A stretch of 64,000 bases of DNA from Lamellibrachia columna (Eukaryota; Annelida; Polychaeta; Sabellida; Siboglinidae). A program made the position numbers and the translations under genes. Positions within the stretch are counted from its first letter, which is position 1. Every line of letters begins with the position of its first letter. Under the pieces are notes generated by a model, which was not told the origin of the DNA, searched no databases, and saw nothing but the letters and a program-made list of their open reading frames with translations. Shown one piece after another: positions 34,400-47,219 of this stretch. The DNA lies in the NCBI GenBank assembly GCA_963662155.1, contig OY759263.1:27698548-27762547 (forward strand). The letters are read 5' to 3'.

Positions 34400-37300
34400 G
34401 GGGGGGGGGGGTGGGGGGTGTGTGGGTGGGTGTGTGTGTGTGTGTGCTCGTGCATAGGTGCGTCAGTGCACGTGTACATGTGCTCATGCATGCATGTGTG
34501 TGTGCATGGACGTGTAAGTGCTCATGCATCTATATGTGAAATATAAACACGTACACATACATTAATAAAACTTGTTTAAAGCAATTCATTCAGCGCTTTG
34601 CAAATCAGAGTTGTTGATTTTCAAATCTGCTATGCACTGATGATTCAAGTAAAACACGCAGTCACTATAATAAAACAATGCTTACTTTTGATAAAATCAT
34701 TGAAAGAATAACTGACTTGGATCGTTAGATCGGGTAACTTGCGAGAGTACAAATATATCCTTTTGCCGTAACACGTGGTCACTGGCCACAAATCGCCACT
34801 ATAGACTATAGCACTTTTCCCCTGAATTTCGAAAATAACTGAACAGTTTGTCCGATGATTTCATCAAAACAAAATAATAAATTTGCACGAATGCACCAAA
34901 TTTGATTTCTCATGAAATTATTTAAAAATTAGAGGACAACTGAATTGCAGAGGTAGTTTTAACGTCAATGGTTTTTCAAACAATATCAACTGACAAAAGC
35001 AGATGGCGGAGGAAGTGAGGAAATCTGGAGGGACACTCACGTGTTCTATCCAGAGTTTGCCAACGATGATGTTGTGGACGCAGCAGTTGACGTTCTGCCA
35101 TGTGTAAATCTCATCATGTCTGAGGGAGAAACATTAGTCACATTACCCTCCTGTGACAGTCTCTCATGGCAGTCTCTTGTGACAGACGGTGAGTCACAGC
35201 AATGACGTAGACATGGATTCATTTGCGGGTCTTACAGATTTGTATTACCTGTCTTAAAGGTGTGCAGCTATGACAATATCAAACACCTGTGGAAATAATG
35301 GTCTCTATTGGAAACTTACAAGACAAGGTCGACCGTGTGGTCTCTTTTGTAAGGGTTTCTTAGGTGGACCTACATGGTCTTAAGTTAAAACTGTTTCTTA
35401 AGGCAAAACTGTTTCTTAATACAAGATAATCTGTAGAAAAAAAGTGGTCTCTGATGGGAGGATCTAAACAATGTTTCTAGATGGTTCTGCCTTGAGAGAT
35501 CACTGCCACCAAAGAAGGACCAAAATGATTGTCTCCGGCTACAGTGTGTCTACAGTGGACAGGATCCACAGAATGGTCCTAGAGACAGTGGTATCTCAAG
35601 GCAGGACCTACAGCATGATTTCTGGTGTTGGTGGTCTCTGGAGGTAAATAAATCACACAAGATCAACACTACTCAGTTACTAAACTAATTTCTGTGCCAG
35701 AAAGAAATTTACCACGTTCACATTCAACCTGTAAGCTATGATCATACTTGAGCAGGTGCAGTGTTACTGTTCCCTTTGGAGTGATTTCGATTGATTTGCC
35801 CCAAAACTTTAGTTTTGGGTGGATGCTGCCGTGGAAGCGGAAGTTGTCTGACTGGGCATGGAATGCACTGACGGGCGGGTGATGGCTCACTTGCTCACAC
35901 ATGATCTTGAAGCCGAGGTCCTCCCTGTAACATTGACAACATGAACACTTGAAGCCCAGATTCTCCTTGTAACATTGACAACATGAACACTTGAAGCCCA
36001 GATTCTCCCTGTAACATTGACAACATGAACACTTGAAGCCAAGATTCTCCTTGTAACATTGACAACATGAACACTTGAAGCCCAGATTCTCCCTGTAACA
36101 TTGACAACATTAACACTTGAAGCCCAGATTCTCCCTGTAACATTGACAACATTAACACTTGAAGCCCAGATTCTCCCTGTAACATTGGCAACATGAACAC
36201 TTGAAGCCCAGATTCTCCCTGTAACATTGCCAATATGAGCAGTAACAGTGACAATATGAGCACTTGAAGCGTGGGTCCTCCCAGTAATAGTGACAACATG
36301 AACACCTGAATCCCAGGTCCTCTCAGTAATAGTGACAACATGAACACCTGAAGCCCAGGTCCTCTCAGTAATAGTGACAACATGATCATCTGAAGCCCAG
36401 GTCCTCCCTGTAAAAGTACCAACATGAACACTTAAAGCCCAGGTTAGTGAGTTTTCATTATATTTCATTATTCATGATTGTTCGACTAGGTAAAATGGAC
36501 TACCGGGTATTCTATGGTGTATTTGCAGAAGCATTATTGTGTGGCCAAGAGAAGGGATAGGGTGTGGTGGTTGTGTGTGCTTGCATGAGTCACAGTGTAT
36601 TTATGCATGATGCTGAGCATACATGCATGTACAATTTTTCAAATCTGGTACTCTCTGCATAACTATTCATCCTGTGATAAATCTACCATAAACACGCCCA
36701 GCCAGAAACAGATGTTGTAACCAGCAGAACGCATCTGTCCAGAAATACACATTCACCTTTCTAGTTCGTAGGTTTCCCCAAGCAGTGGGTTGAAGGGTTT
36801 GCCGAGCCGATCCCAGTTCGATGCCGTCGCGGAGACTGCGAAAGCCGTTACCAGCTGCAGGAGGAACAAGGAACCATTCAGTAGAGTGGAGCCTCAGGCA
36901 CACAATGTGCACTTCCACAAGACTGGGCAGCAGAATGAAGACAAGTGCACTAACAACTCAAAGTGCAGAAAATTACTAAACGTGGGTTTCCTAGCGAAGT
37001 TAGGACTTGGCCTCAACCAACTACAGTAAAACCTGCCTTAACGGACACCTGTCCATAACAGACACCTGTCTATAATGGACACTTTTGAAAGTCCCAAATT
37101 ACTTGCTATTAGTTGCGCTGTCCGCTAACTACCCATAGCGGCCACCTGGGCAATGTGGACAACGGACGGGGAATTTAGACAGGTCAAAGTGCATTGACAA
37201 TCCCATGAATTAAGGTAGCTGGGCCACCACTGATACACACTAATGTAGGTACGTATGTGTTCTGTGTCGTACCATCTGTATAATGTATGAGATTAAAAAA

Positions 37301-40300
37301 TCCTTTCTCACCATATCTTGTGATGGCGACTGCAACAAACTGCTGAATTGTTACCTGGTGTCCATAGAGTCTCTTTCACATGACAAAAACATTTAATACC
37401 GATATGAATGTTCTTGTGGTGCATACATATCTGTGGGACATCTTTAATATATTAAACTTGACCCACAAACAATAAAATTCATGTCAATAGGAAACAGTTA
37501 TGTCACGTGAAAGAGACTTTGTGGACACCTTACAACTAACACTACACCTGTATTTAGCACACACTGTACACAGTGGTGAAGTTATTTTATCTCAGAGTTG
37601 GTTGAGATAAAATGACTGTTAGGAAACCAACTTTTCACAACACAGCACTGCAATCTGACACTGATATCAGACACTGACGGACTTGTTAATACATTCTTGC
37701 AAACAGACAGAAACAATGATGAGAAACAACATTCTTTCTTGTGCACAAACTTACATCATAACTGTGTATTCTTTTCTCGCAATTACTGTTATTTTCTGCT
37801 GAGATGAGAGAAATTCAACTGTTATCATGGACTGTGTATATAAGATTTTTTTTACAGAAAAAATATAAAAATATTTATTTTAAATGATGATGATTCCATA
37901 TTTACTATTACGATGTTTCTATTCATGCCAAATTTCAAGATAGCTTGACTTTTGGCCCATTTAACACTTGTTATCTTTGTAAAAAACCTGGTTTGTTTAC
38001 TTTCTAGCCAACAGCCATTAACGGTAATAGTGTTAAGGTCCATGTGCATGCTAAATTTGAAGAAAATCTATGCAGCCGTTTTCAATGACTGGTTGCAAAA
38101 AAAAGACAGGAATTCTTACTAAAACAGAGGCTTTACAAAAATATCAATATGTTATGATCACGGAGTGGTGACAGACCGACCGACCGACCGCAATTAATTG
38201 AGTAAGGTTGGAGCATGTTGAGACTGATGTAAGCAAATGAGAGATTGGTGTACCTCGAGCCGCTCCACTGGGTCATCGGAGGCCGCTGCGCACTCCACGA
38301 GACTTGTGTATTCCATGTACTCTGCAATACGCTGCAGGAAACTCAGAGGCTCGTTGAATATCACAGGCATCGTTATCTTTGACAACTCCTGCAACAACCA
38401 GCAACAATACGTCACTACTGTGTGGTCTGGCATGGTTATCTTTGACAGCTCTGGCAACAACCAATCAATATTGTGCGGTCTCGCATCGTTATCTTTGACA
38501 GCTCCTGCAACAACCAGTAACAACATGTCACAATTGTGTGGCCTGGCATGGCTATCTGTGACATCTCCTTCAACAACCACAAACAATATGACATCATTGT
38601 ATGGTCTGGCATGGCTATCTGTGACAGCTCCTTCAACAACTATAAACAATGTCACCATTGTATGGTCTGCCATAGCTATCTGTGACAGCTCCTTCAACAA
38701 CTATAAACAATATGACATCATTGTATGGTCTGGCATGACTATCAGTGACAGCTCCTTCAACAACTATAAACAATATGACATCATTGTATGGTCTGCCATA
38801 GCTATCTGTGACAGCTCCTTCAACAACTATAAACAATATGACATCATTGTATGGTCTGGCATGGCCATCTGTGACAGATCCTTCAACAACTATAAACAAT
38901 ATGACATCATTGTATGGTCTGCCATAGCTATCTGTGACAGCTCCTTCAACAACTATAAACAATATGACATTATTGTATGGTCTGGTATGGCTATCTGTGA
39001 CAGCTCCTTCAACAACTATAAACAATATGACATCATTGTATGGTCTGCCATAGCTATCTGTGACAGCTCCTTCAACAACTATAAACAATATGACATCATT
39101 GTATGGTCTGGCATGACTATCTGTGACAGCTCCTTCAACAACCAGAAAAAATATGTCACCATTGTGTGGTCTGGCATGGCTATCTGTGACAGCTTCTTCA
39201 ACAACCAAAAAAAATATGTCACCATTGTGTGGTCTGGCATTGTTATCTTTGACAGCTCCCACAACAACCAGAAACAACAAGTCACTATTGTGTGGCCTGG
39301 CATGGCTATCATGTGCCAACTCTAGACTGCTGCTAGGCCCTTGAGCACATCAGAAACAGAAAACACATGTGCTTCACGTGTACATGTCTGAGGAGAGGGT
39401 AGGATAAAAAATGACAGCAAGGCGTGTATTATAGAATCAATTTCCAAGAAGGATACAATGATTGCAAGGACACGTAATGGGTGTATGAAAAGGTCTCAGT
39501 ATGGAAATGACACAAAACACACAAAGAAAGAACTCATGGGATGCATATAATGTGAGGAAACATGATAATAGAGGCAACAAAAAGAAACAGCTTTTAAAAA
39601 GGCAGGGTAGGCACACTGAAGATTATATATAAACTTTTCTGTTCGCACTTACTGCTCAGTAAAATAAGCCTTGTGTTTCACCAAATATATATATATATTC
39701 CTTATATATCTATTCCTTATATACCATATATATATATATACCATATTTGACTTACTAAGCGTACAGAATTCTTGAAAACATTCAGTATCGAAAACACACA
39801 CACATGTATACATGTATATATGCCTGTACGTACGTATGTACATACGTACATACATATGTATACGTATGTACGTACATACATACATACATAGCTACGTATG
39901 TACTGTACTACATACATACATACGTATGTGTGTATGCATATATGTGCATTGGTGTTTCTCTTATATGTAATAGAGGTATTTATCAAGGCCTTAAAGATAT
40001 CAGTGAATTTAGTTAATGTTCCATTGATATGTAATTCATGAAAAAAACAGTTAATAAAATAATTACAAAAACAAAGTTGCTCATGTTTGAAAAAAGGCAT
40101 GTTTGTAAATCAGAATCATCCCGCAAAATTCTTGAAAATCAGTATAATACTGTAATAACTATTTCAATATTACCTGACAAAATATTCTTTGTTTTAATAT
40201 GAGCAGTATTTTACATAAATAAACTTACCCGGCCAATGCATTGCTTCAATATACTCCACACACTGAAATCGTTCTTTGAAAACATTGGTGAAGGAAGCCG

Positions 40301-43300
40301 AGATCTGGAACAACGGAAACAACAGAGGTCATTTAGTAAATCATGTAATTAAATATATCTTGGCTCGGGTCAATACACAGAATCAGTCGTATTCACAAAA
40401 ACAAGAAACCATTTTAGCATATTAAAAAAAAATTAATCAGTGCACTCAGTCATGAGTTATAATTAGACTTAAGGGCTTTGTATATACAAGTTGTATTTAA
40501 ACAAATTCCAATAATCCCCCAAAAACAATGGATAGGAGTGACTGTGACCACACCTACCCACATCCCTATTCTAAAAAAAGGAAAATTGGATGTACCGTAC
40601 ATGTACTGCCAGTGCCTAGAATGGAAAGCCGATTATTGCTAATTTTCATCTGGGGAAAAACTCGATAAATATATTTTGTGTTTTTCGCAGCTCGATACCC
40701 CGTTGACTCCCAGTATATTTGTGTTTACAATGAAATGGGGACACGCTCATGCAGACCTTTCTCTGTTTGTATAAATACACCAACTATTTGGTAGGTTGGT
40801 AACGGGCAATCCAATTTTATTCATATCCAACAAGGATTGCTGCTGTGCACACAATAATAGTGACAAAGTCTGCCACAAATTGTGCACAGCCTGGTACATT
40901 ACTGATTAAGCTGGTGTGTATGACCAATTAGTAAACAATACCAGATAAGATTTAACATTAGTGATATTTTCTACTGTGGCTAGCAAGTGCCGAAGACAGT
41001 CTTTACCAAAAACCCTTGCTGCTCTTAAACAAAGCGACAGCATACAAAGAGGGAAAAGATACCTATGTGCAGACAAGCATACATAATTATATGTATATAG
41101 TGCTAGCTAGAGTATTTACAATGATATACACAAAAGTGGGGGAATAAACCCCCCCTGATATAACATTCAGTTTGCAAGTTTAGAAAGCATATCGACACAG
41201 AAGTACAAATACATCGGGAGGGTGGGTGGGAAAAAATCGATAAATATATATATCTTTCCATTTTTTTGTTATGTGTGTGTGTGTTTAATATGAGACAACC
41301 TGTCATGTACCAGCCGCATTACAATGACAATGGTCATGTAAGGGTTAATGAAGACTGCTTGTGGCAGTGCAAGGGTTAGGAAGCAGAGACAAAAGGAGGA
41401 TACTCAAGTGGATAATGGCTGCAGGTGACTATGGACAATGTCAATTAGTCACACTCTGTGGGTTTGTATATCTATATCACTGATCAATACTGGCCAGGTG
41501 CCAACAGGAGTGGCCAAACTCAGGTACCACTGGACACAACTAGTGTCAGACCACAGCTGTTTGTGTGACCGCTATTGACTGAGACAGATATAATATTATG
41601 TCTTGCTTGCCAACACTCATTTTGGTGCAACGGGAAAAATTTCTAGATAATCGTGCCAGTGTTGCACAATGGGAAAACAATATAATTAATTTCAAATTAA
41701 TAAATAATATTTTTTCAGTCCGGTTAAAAAATTATCTTACACCCCAACTACCTGCTCCCCCCAAGAACGAACAATTTGACATTTATTATAGAAAGCACCA
41801 TCCAGACAAAGTGTGACCCGCACCCCGGCCCCTTTGACGGACTGAACTCATCAATCAACAAGATATATTTCCGTTTGCCTAAGCCATATCTTTTACATCA
41901 TCTGATGTGTGTTAACCCTTTGTCTTCATCAGCAGTATGGCATACTGACACAAAATTGTGTCCACTCTAAAAAGATGTCTTTTAACCAGTCAATTTGTCT
42001 GGCCACCCAGACAGGAAAACATGACAATCACTCACTTCCTTGACATTTTATCACCTGCGCTGCGCACGAGCGCACACAGGATGCAAGTGACATTTTTCTC
42101 GCTTGTCTTATCTCAGACTCATTTCTTGGAAAATCTAACCTATCAACTAGACAAAGCTCATAATGTGCAAATGTATTCTACATACTTTTCAACGAAAATG
42201 CTGGTGGCCAAATTGGCTCAAATGGGTAACTTTTGTTTAGCCAAATTCAATGCCATGTGGCCTATGGCCCAAATGGCCTTCGGTAGCACTAGCCTAGAAT
42301 AGGTGTGAGAAAACTGTGCAAAATGGAAACCAAAAGGTTATAAATTTTTTTTACAAATATCATTGTCATTTGTGCCATGTGTAGATATATGGCCTGGTTA
42401 TGCCTTACCAATATCCTGAGCTGTAAATGTGTATCCAAGTCATTCGACTATATTACAGTTGTGGAACGATTTTATTTGCAGAATATTATATTACAAAAGC
42501 TTCCAGACAAAATGAAAGTACAAATAAACAAATGCTTGTGCCAGAGTCTGGCCACAAATAGCCGTTCTGCACCACAGTCTCAGAATGTATGAATCAGGAG
42601 GGAAACTGAGCCAGGAGAAAGTTTTAATGTATATGTCTGTAGTCTAGTGGGGGAGCCGTGGTCCAATGGGTAGACTCAGAGCAACGGCCTACTGATCAAG
42701 AGGATGGTGGTTCGATTCCACCTCCGCCGTTTCAAAACTTTGGCAATTTCGTTCACCCCACTTTGCCTGTGTCTTTCGGATGAGACACTATAAAAGCCGT
42801 TTGTCCCTTCTATACAGTGTCTATGGCGGGGGGAGGGTAGTAAAAGATCCCATGCAGGGAAATGGGAAAAAACTGTTGTGGACTCTTCTAGAAACGGAAA
42901 ACCACTCCTACATTAGCCCTAAACATAGAGCATGCAGGGTGACTTGACTTTACCATGCATGACAGGCACACGAGTTTGGAGTTAAATGTAATATGTCATT
43001 CTCCGTTCTGTTAATCAATATGGCAACCAATAAGGCTGATACATTACAAATGTCTACACATAGGGGTCTAGTTTGGTGTTTGCCTGGCATTAAAAAAACT
43101 TACGTATTGCTGAACCCTTTGTGTGCCATGTTATATGTTTTGCTAGATTCTAACTTTCTGCCGTGGTTAGCATGCAGTATGGAGGGCATCTCCCTGTTTG
43201 ATACAACTTACACACAGTTAGCTTAAACAAACAAAGCATATCAAGTAAATCATCAATTACGGTCCTGTTCTCGAGGGGCGTGGGGAAAATATAGTTCCTA

Positions 43301-46300
43301 AATCTTGGGTTTCATAGCCAGTGGCAAATGTTATGAACAGAGCGTGAACATTTTATTCAACTGAATACATACATGTCAAGTCTCCCGCATTCGCCGGGAG
43401 ACTCCTGGAAATCCACCAAATCTCCTGGAAAGGAGAACCAATCTCCTGGATTTTCAGTGAAACCAAAACAATTTTTTTTTCTGTTATTTTCCGAACTTGG
43501 CATGACCAAATTGGTTTTTATTTCCAGCTGACTCGAGTATGTTTTTCTGGGTCAACAGAAAGCAGTCAATACTGGTCAATACCGGTTCTGATTGGCCGTT
43601 TTCTGTAACATGCTCGGACTTGCAACATAATCATGACGTATTTCTTGCGCTCGGTTTGGGCTTGCCACCTTATTCCGTTTTCGATTGGCTGTTTTTCCCG
43701 ATGTGTTCTGTGCACCAAGTGTTATAAAGCGTCTGATTCGATGTTTGTTGCACGGAAACAATAGTATGGCGAAGCATGGGTCTGATTCGCCATGTGCTAG
43801 TTCAGCGAAGAAGAAATACGCTGCAAAATACAAGCCAAAATGGGCAACTGACTTGCAGTTTATAATTATATGCCACAGTGACAAGGGACCGACGTTTGCA
43901 TACTGTAGAGTGTGCAATATGCACATAAACGTAGCGCACGGTGGCAAGAGCGACATTGTTCGCCATGCAAGTTCGGCCAGTCACTCTATGTTGCAGAAAG
44001 CCACATCATCGCCCATAGCGAGCGTGTGTTCTCGACGTGTCGAAAGATCGACATTGATACTCGGTCGCAGCTTCGCAACGACACCCTGCGTGCGCTGTTG
44101 TCATGCAAAATCAACACAGACGATCCTTGCTATTCCTTTGTGCCAGAGAAGGATCTTCTCAAGTCGGCCAAGGTTGAGACATGGGATTATGTGAAGGTTC
44201 ACCAGTAAATATGTAGGCTTGTGTCTGTTTTGCATGCTCTGTGAGATCGACATGGATGTTATTCTTTTCTGGTAGATTTGTGATATATGTGTGTGGGTTT
44301 TCATAAATTATAGGCGTGTGCCTGTCATGCATGGTAAAGTCAAGTCACCCTGCATGCTCTATGTGAGACTGACATGGGCGTTATTCTTCTGTGCCAGATG
44401 TCTAGAGCTGATGAGTTATGTGTGAATATATATATATATATATATAGTGCTTTTGTATCATATATGAATTGTTGGTGATTGGTGATTATAAAACATGGCT
44501 GTTACTGTCATGGAAAGTATTCTTTTTGTAATATTTTGTTCTCTTAGACCCTCCGATTTACATACAAGTCCCTGATTTTCCGAGACTACCCAATTTACGT
44601 ATAAATCCCCGATTTTGTGAGACCCTCCAATTTACGTATAAATCCCCGTTTTTCCGAGACCCTCCAATTTATGTATAAATCTCCTGGATTGGCATTTCTG
44701 AAACTTAACATGTATGCTGAATATGGTCTGATTATTTAAGGAAAGATGCATCGCGATGGTCAGAGGACACTATTGGGCCAACAGTCGGGCAATTAATCCC
44801 TCGGGAAAATGGGCCCATTAATGCCTTGGGCGATCCAACTGTTCCAAACGAAAATAGAAATATACAACATATACACATTTCAAATGTCAGCAATTCAAAT
44901 GGAAAGGGTGAAAGTAGAAGCATACTAATTTACTTATTAATCACTTTCCTCCAATACCATTACGATAAACCCTTCTGCCGTGGTGGGAAAGAAAGGAATC
45001 AGAACACAAGATACCTAGACAGGCACGTAATTAAATGTGACATGTCATCCAGTGGTTGTTCACACATTTGAATATGTTTTCACACATAAATACCTGTATT
45101 TGTTTCTCTCCATGATCTCTTTGTCGCAGTGCTCAAGCCGAGATAAATCCATGGCTGATTTGTGTTGATAAGTGACAAAGAAAATTCACACTGCCTCAGT
45201 GCACCAGTCCACTGAAAATGGGTCCATTGAACACGGGTCTACTGAACACGGTCACCAGGCCACTGGTTTCTGTCTATTTCTGTATCACGGTCTACACCAA
45301 TATCTGTACACCGGCCAGAACAATGTGTACTTCCTTACGTTGTAATGCCCCGTGTAAACACACGTGTAAACACACATGTAAAACACTCTTACAATGCCAC
45401 CAAGGACTCCTCAACCACAGAGAGCAATCTCGCGAGGTTTACAAGTCTCTGTACAGGCGACTAGTTTACAGTCTATACTTTGTACACATGGGGAGCATCT
45501 CAAAATGGTTGTAGTTGCAACTGCCTATTTTGAGTGAACAATACAATGCAAACCATCCTGGAGAAATGTCCACTGTGTTGTCCAGACTTGGTCAAGCCAC
45601 TGTAGGCAGTTCCCTGCTGCTTCTGCTCTATCACCTGGCTTTGATTGATTCCAACTGGGCTGACCCCTACCCTTTGACCCCGCTTACTAGACAAACATGC
45701 ACCTGTCCTCAAGAAGCCTGCTGACAGCCGCAATACAAGTCCACATGCAGGCTGGCCCGCATGCAAACCAGTATTTACCAACCAGCTAGTTGTACCTCAC
45801 AGCTATCACTGATGACAGACTAGCATGAGTGGCTTCCACACACTGTTTATGTAGCCAAGTCTACAAGACCTACTTCACTCGTCACACCTGGACACATCTC
45901 AATCTACCAGGCACCCAGTGCATTCATTACCTTACTGCAGCTTCCATGACAATGGTGACTGCATTGAACAAAACAGTGTTGATTTGATTAATTCCGAAAT
46001 ATTGTATCTTGTCCAGCTAACATGCTAGGGAAGGTGTCTGATTACCTGCAGTGTTAATTATCAGTAATGCTTTCTTGTAATCAACAACTATAGGCAACAC
46101 ATGCTGCAGTCTGTGCGGGGGTCTAATGGTTAGAACTAAACATTATGCTTTTGTCTTTCAGATAAGACACTAAAAGCTGTTGGTCCCTTTTATCTGGTGT
46201 CTATGTAAGGGGAAGTAAACGCTAAAAGATCCCATGCAGGGAAATGGAAAAAACTGTCATGGACTCACTAACTCTAGAGTAGGAAAACTCTGAAAACAAA

Positions 46301-47131
46301 CCACTCCTGTACAATATGTTAGCTGCAGAGTTAAATGTTATAAGTCCACCATTCAATGTTTCTAAGGAAAAGCTGTGCATTTATTCCTGTTAGATTCTTC
46401 CAGACAAAGAGTTCAAACCATGATACCCTGTAATGACAACAATTAATGCCCTGGAAGAGCCCAGTGGTTGGTTTCCTATAATCCCATTTTAAACAGAAGC
46501 ATGGGGAAAATGTCACTAAACTTTGTCCCCGTTCATTCAGCTGTATATCCGAGTGTTTCGATAGGTTGGCATATAAGAACATACATTTTACATTATTTTG
46601 TAAAACTTAAATATATTTTACTCACTTGGCATTTACATTACGATTATCATACCTTTTGTGATATGGGCTCAAACTGGTATTTATTGTGTGGGCTCAGATC
46701 AATATTTATATTTACCAACTGGCACTTCTGCTAAATATGTTTAAATCCAATAACATTCTAAAAAATTCATTACTAACGCAAGGGAGGGAGAATGTTTGCC
46801 GCCCTGTGTTTATTCCAGGAAATCATGAATTATTAACCTTCCACGTTCATTGTGGGAGACATAGACGTAGCTTCTTCGGCTTCAAACGATTTGACCGATT
46901 CACCCAGTCTTTATTCTTCTTCTTCTACATTCATCAAGTAGCTTCCCTACTACAAGTCACATGCAAATGTCATGTGACAGTAGTCATACAAATTATGACA
47001 CAACACAATTTTACTGAACAGTTTTCTTTGATATGTGTGGTGTCATGGAAATGCATATTGGTTATAATGGGCAGCTATGGGAATGAATTTTAACTGTTGA
47101 GTGACCTAGTGGAAATAAAAAACTTAAAAAA

Positions 47132-47219
<88 letters not shown>

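Larger units (their letters stand above)
43368..44716 (+). mobile_element. Internally deleted hAT element with CATACATGTYAAG ends
   Basis: The left end is CATACATGTCAAG and the right end the inverse of CATACATGTTAAG. CTGAATA flanks both (43361-43367 and 44717-44723), a 7-bp target duplication. The left subterminal region repeats TCTCCTGGA, and the right holds about four 38-bp units with GAGACCCTCCAATTTACGTA. Within it are a BED-finger start joined to the transposase C-terminus and an inverted SINE fragment. It shares ends with the element at 6853-7795. Confidence 0.8.

Noticed and set aside
34338..34546. Cys/Val- or His/Thr-rich ORFs
   Set aside because: Read-through of the (TG)n microsatellite.
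35887..36468. 178- and 193-codon minus-strand ORFs
   Set aside because: They follow the 42-bp array in frames other than the ORP1 frame and carry no domain.
38237..39325. 362-codon plus-strand ORF
   Set aside because: It runs through the 63-bp array (period a multiple of three) and is open on both strands; no domain. It is a by-product of the repeat.
42650..42730. Genuine tRNA gene
   Set aside because: It has A and B boxes but no well-paired acceptor stem, and is joined to a repeated SINE body; other copies are degenerate.
46331..47093. Open frames on both strands as host exons
   Set aside because: No domain, no splice pairing with ORP1 exons, and exons 6 and 7 already join in phase.
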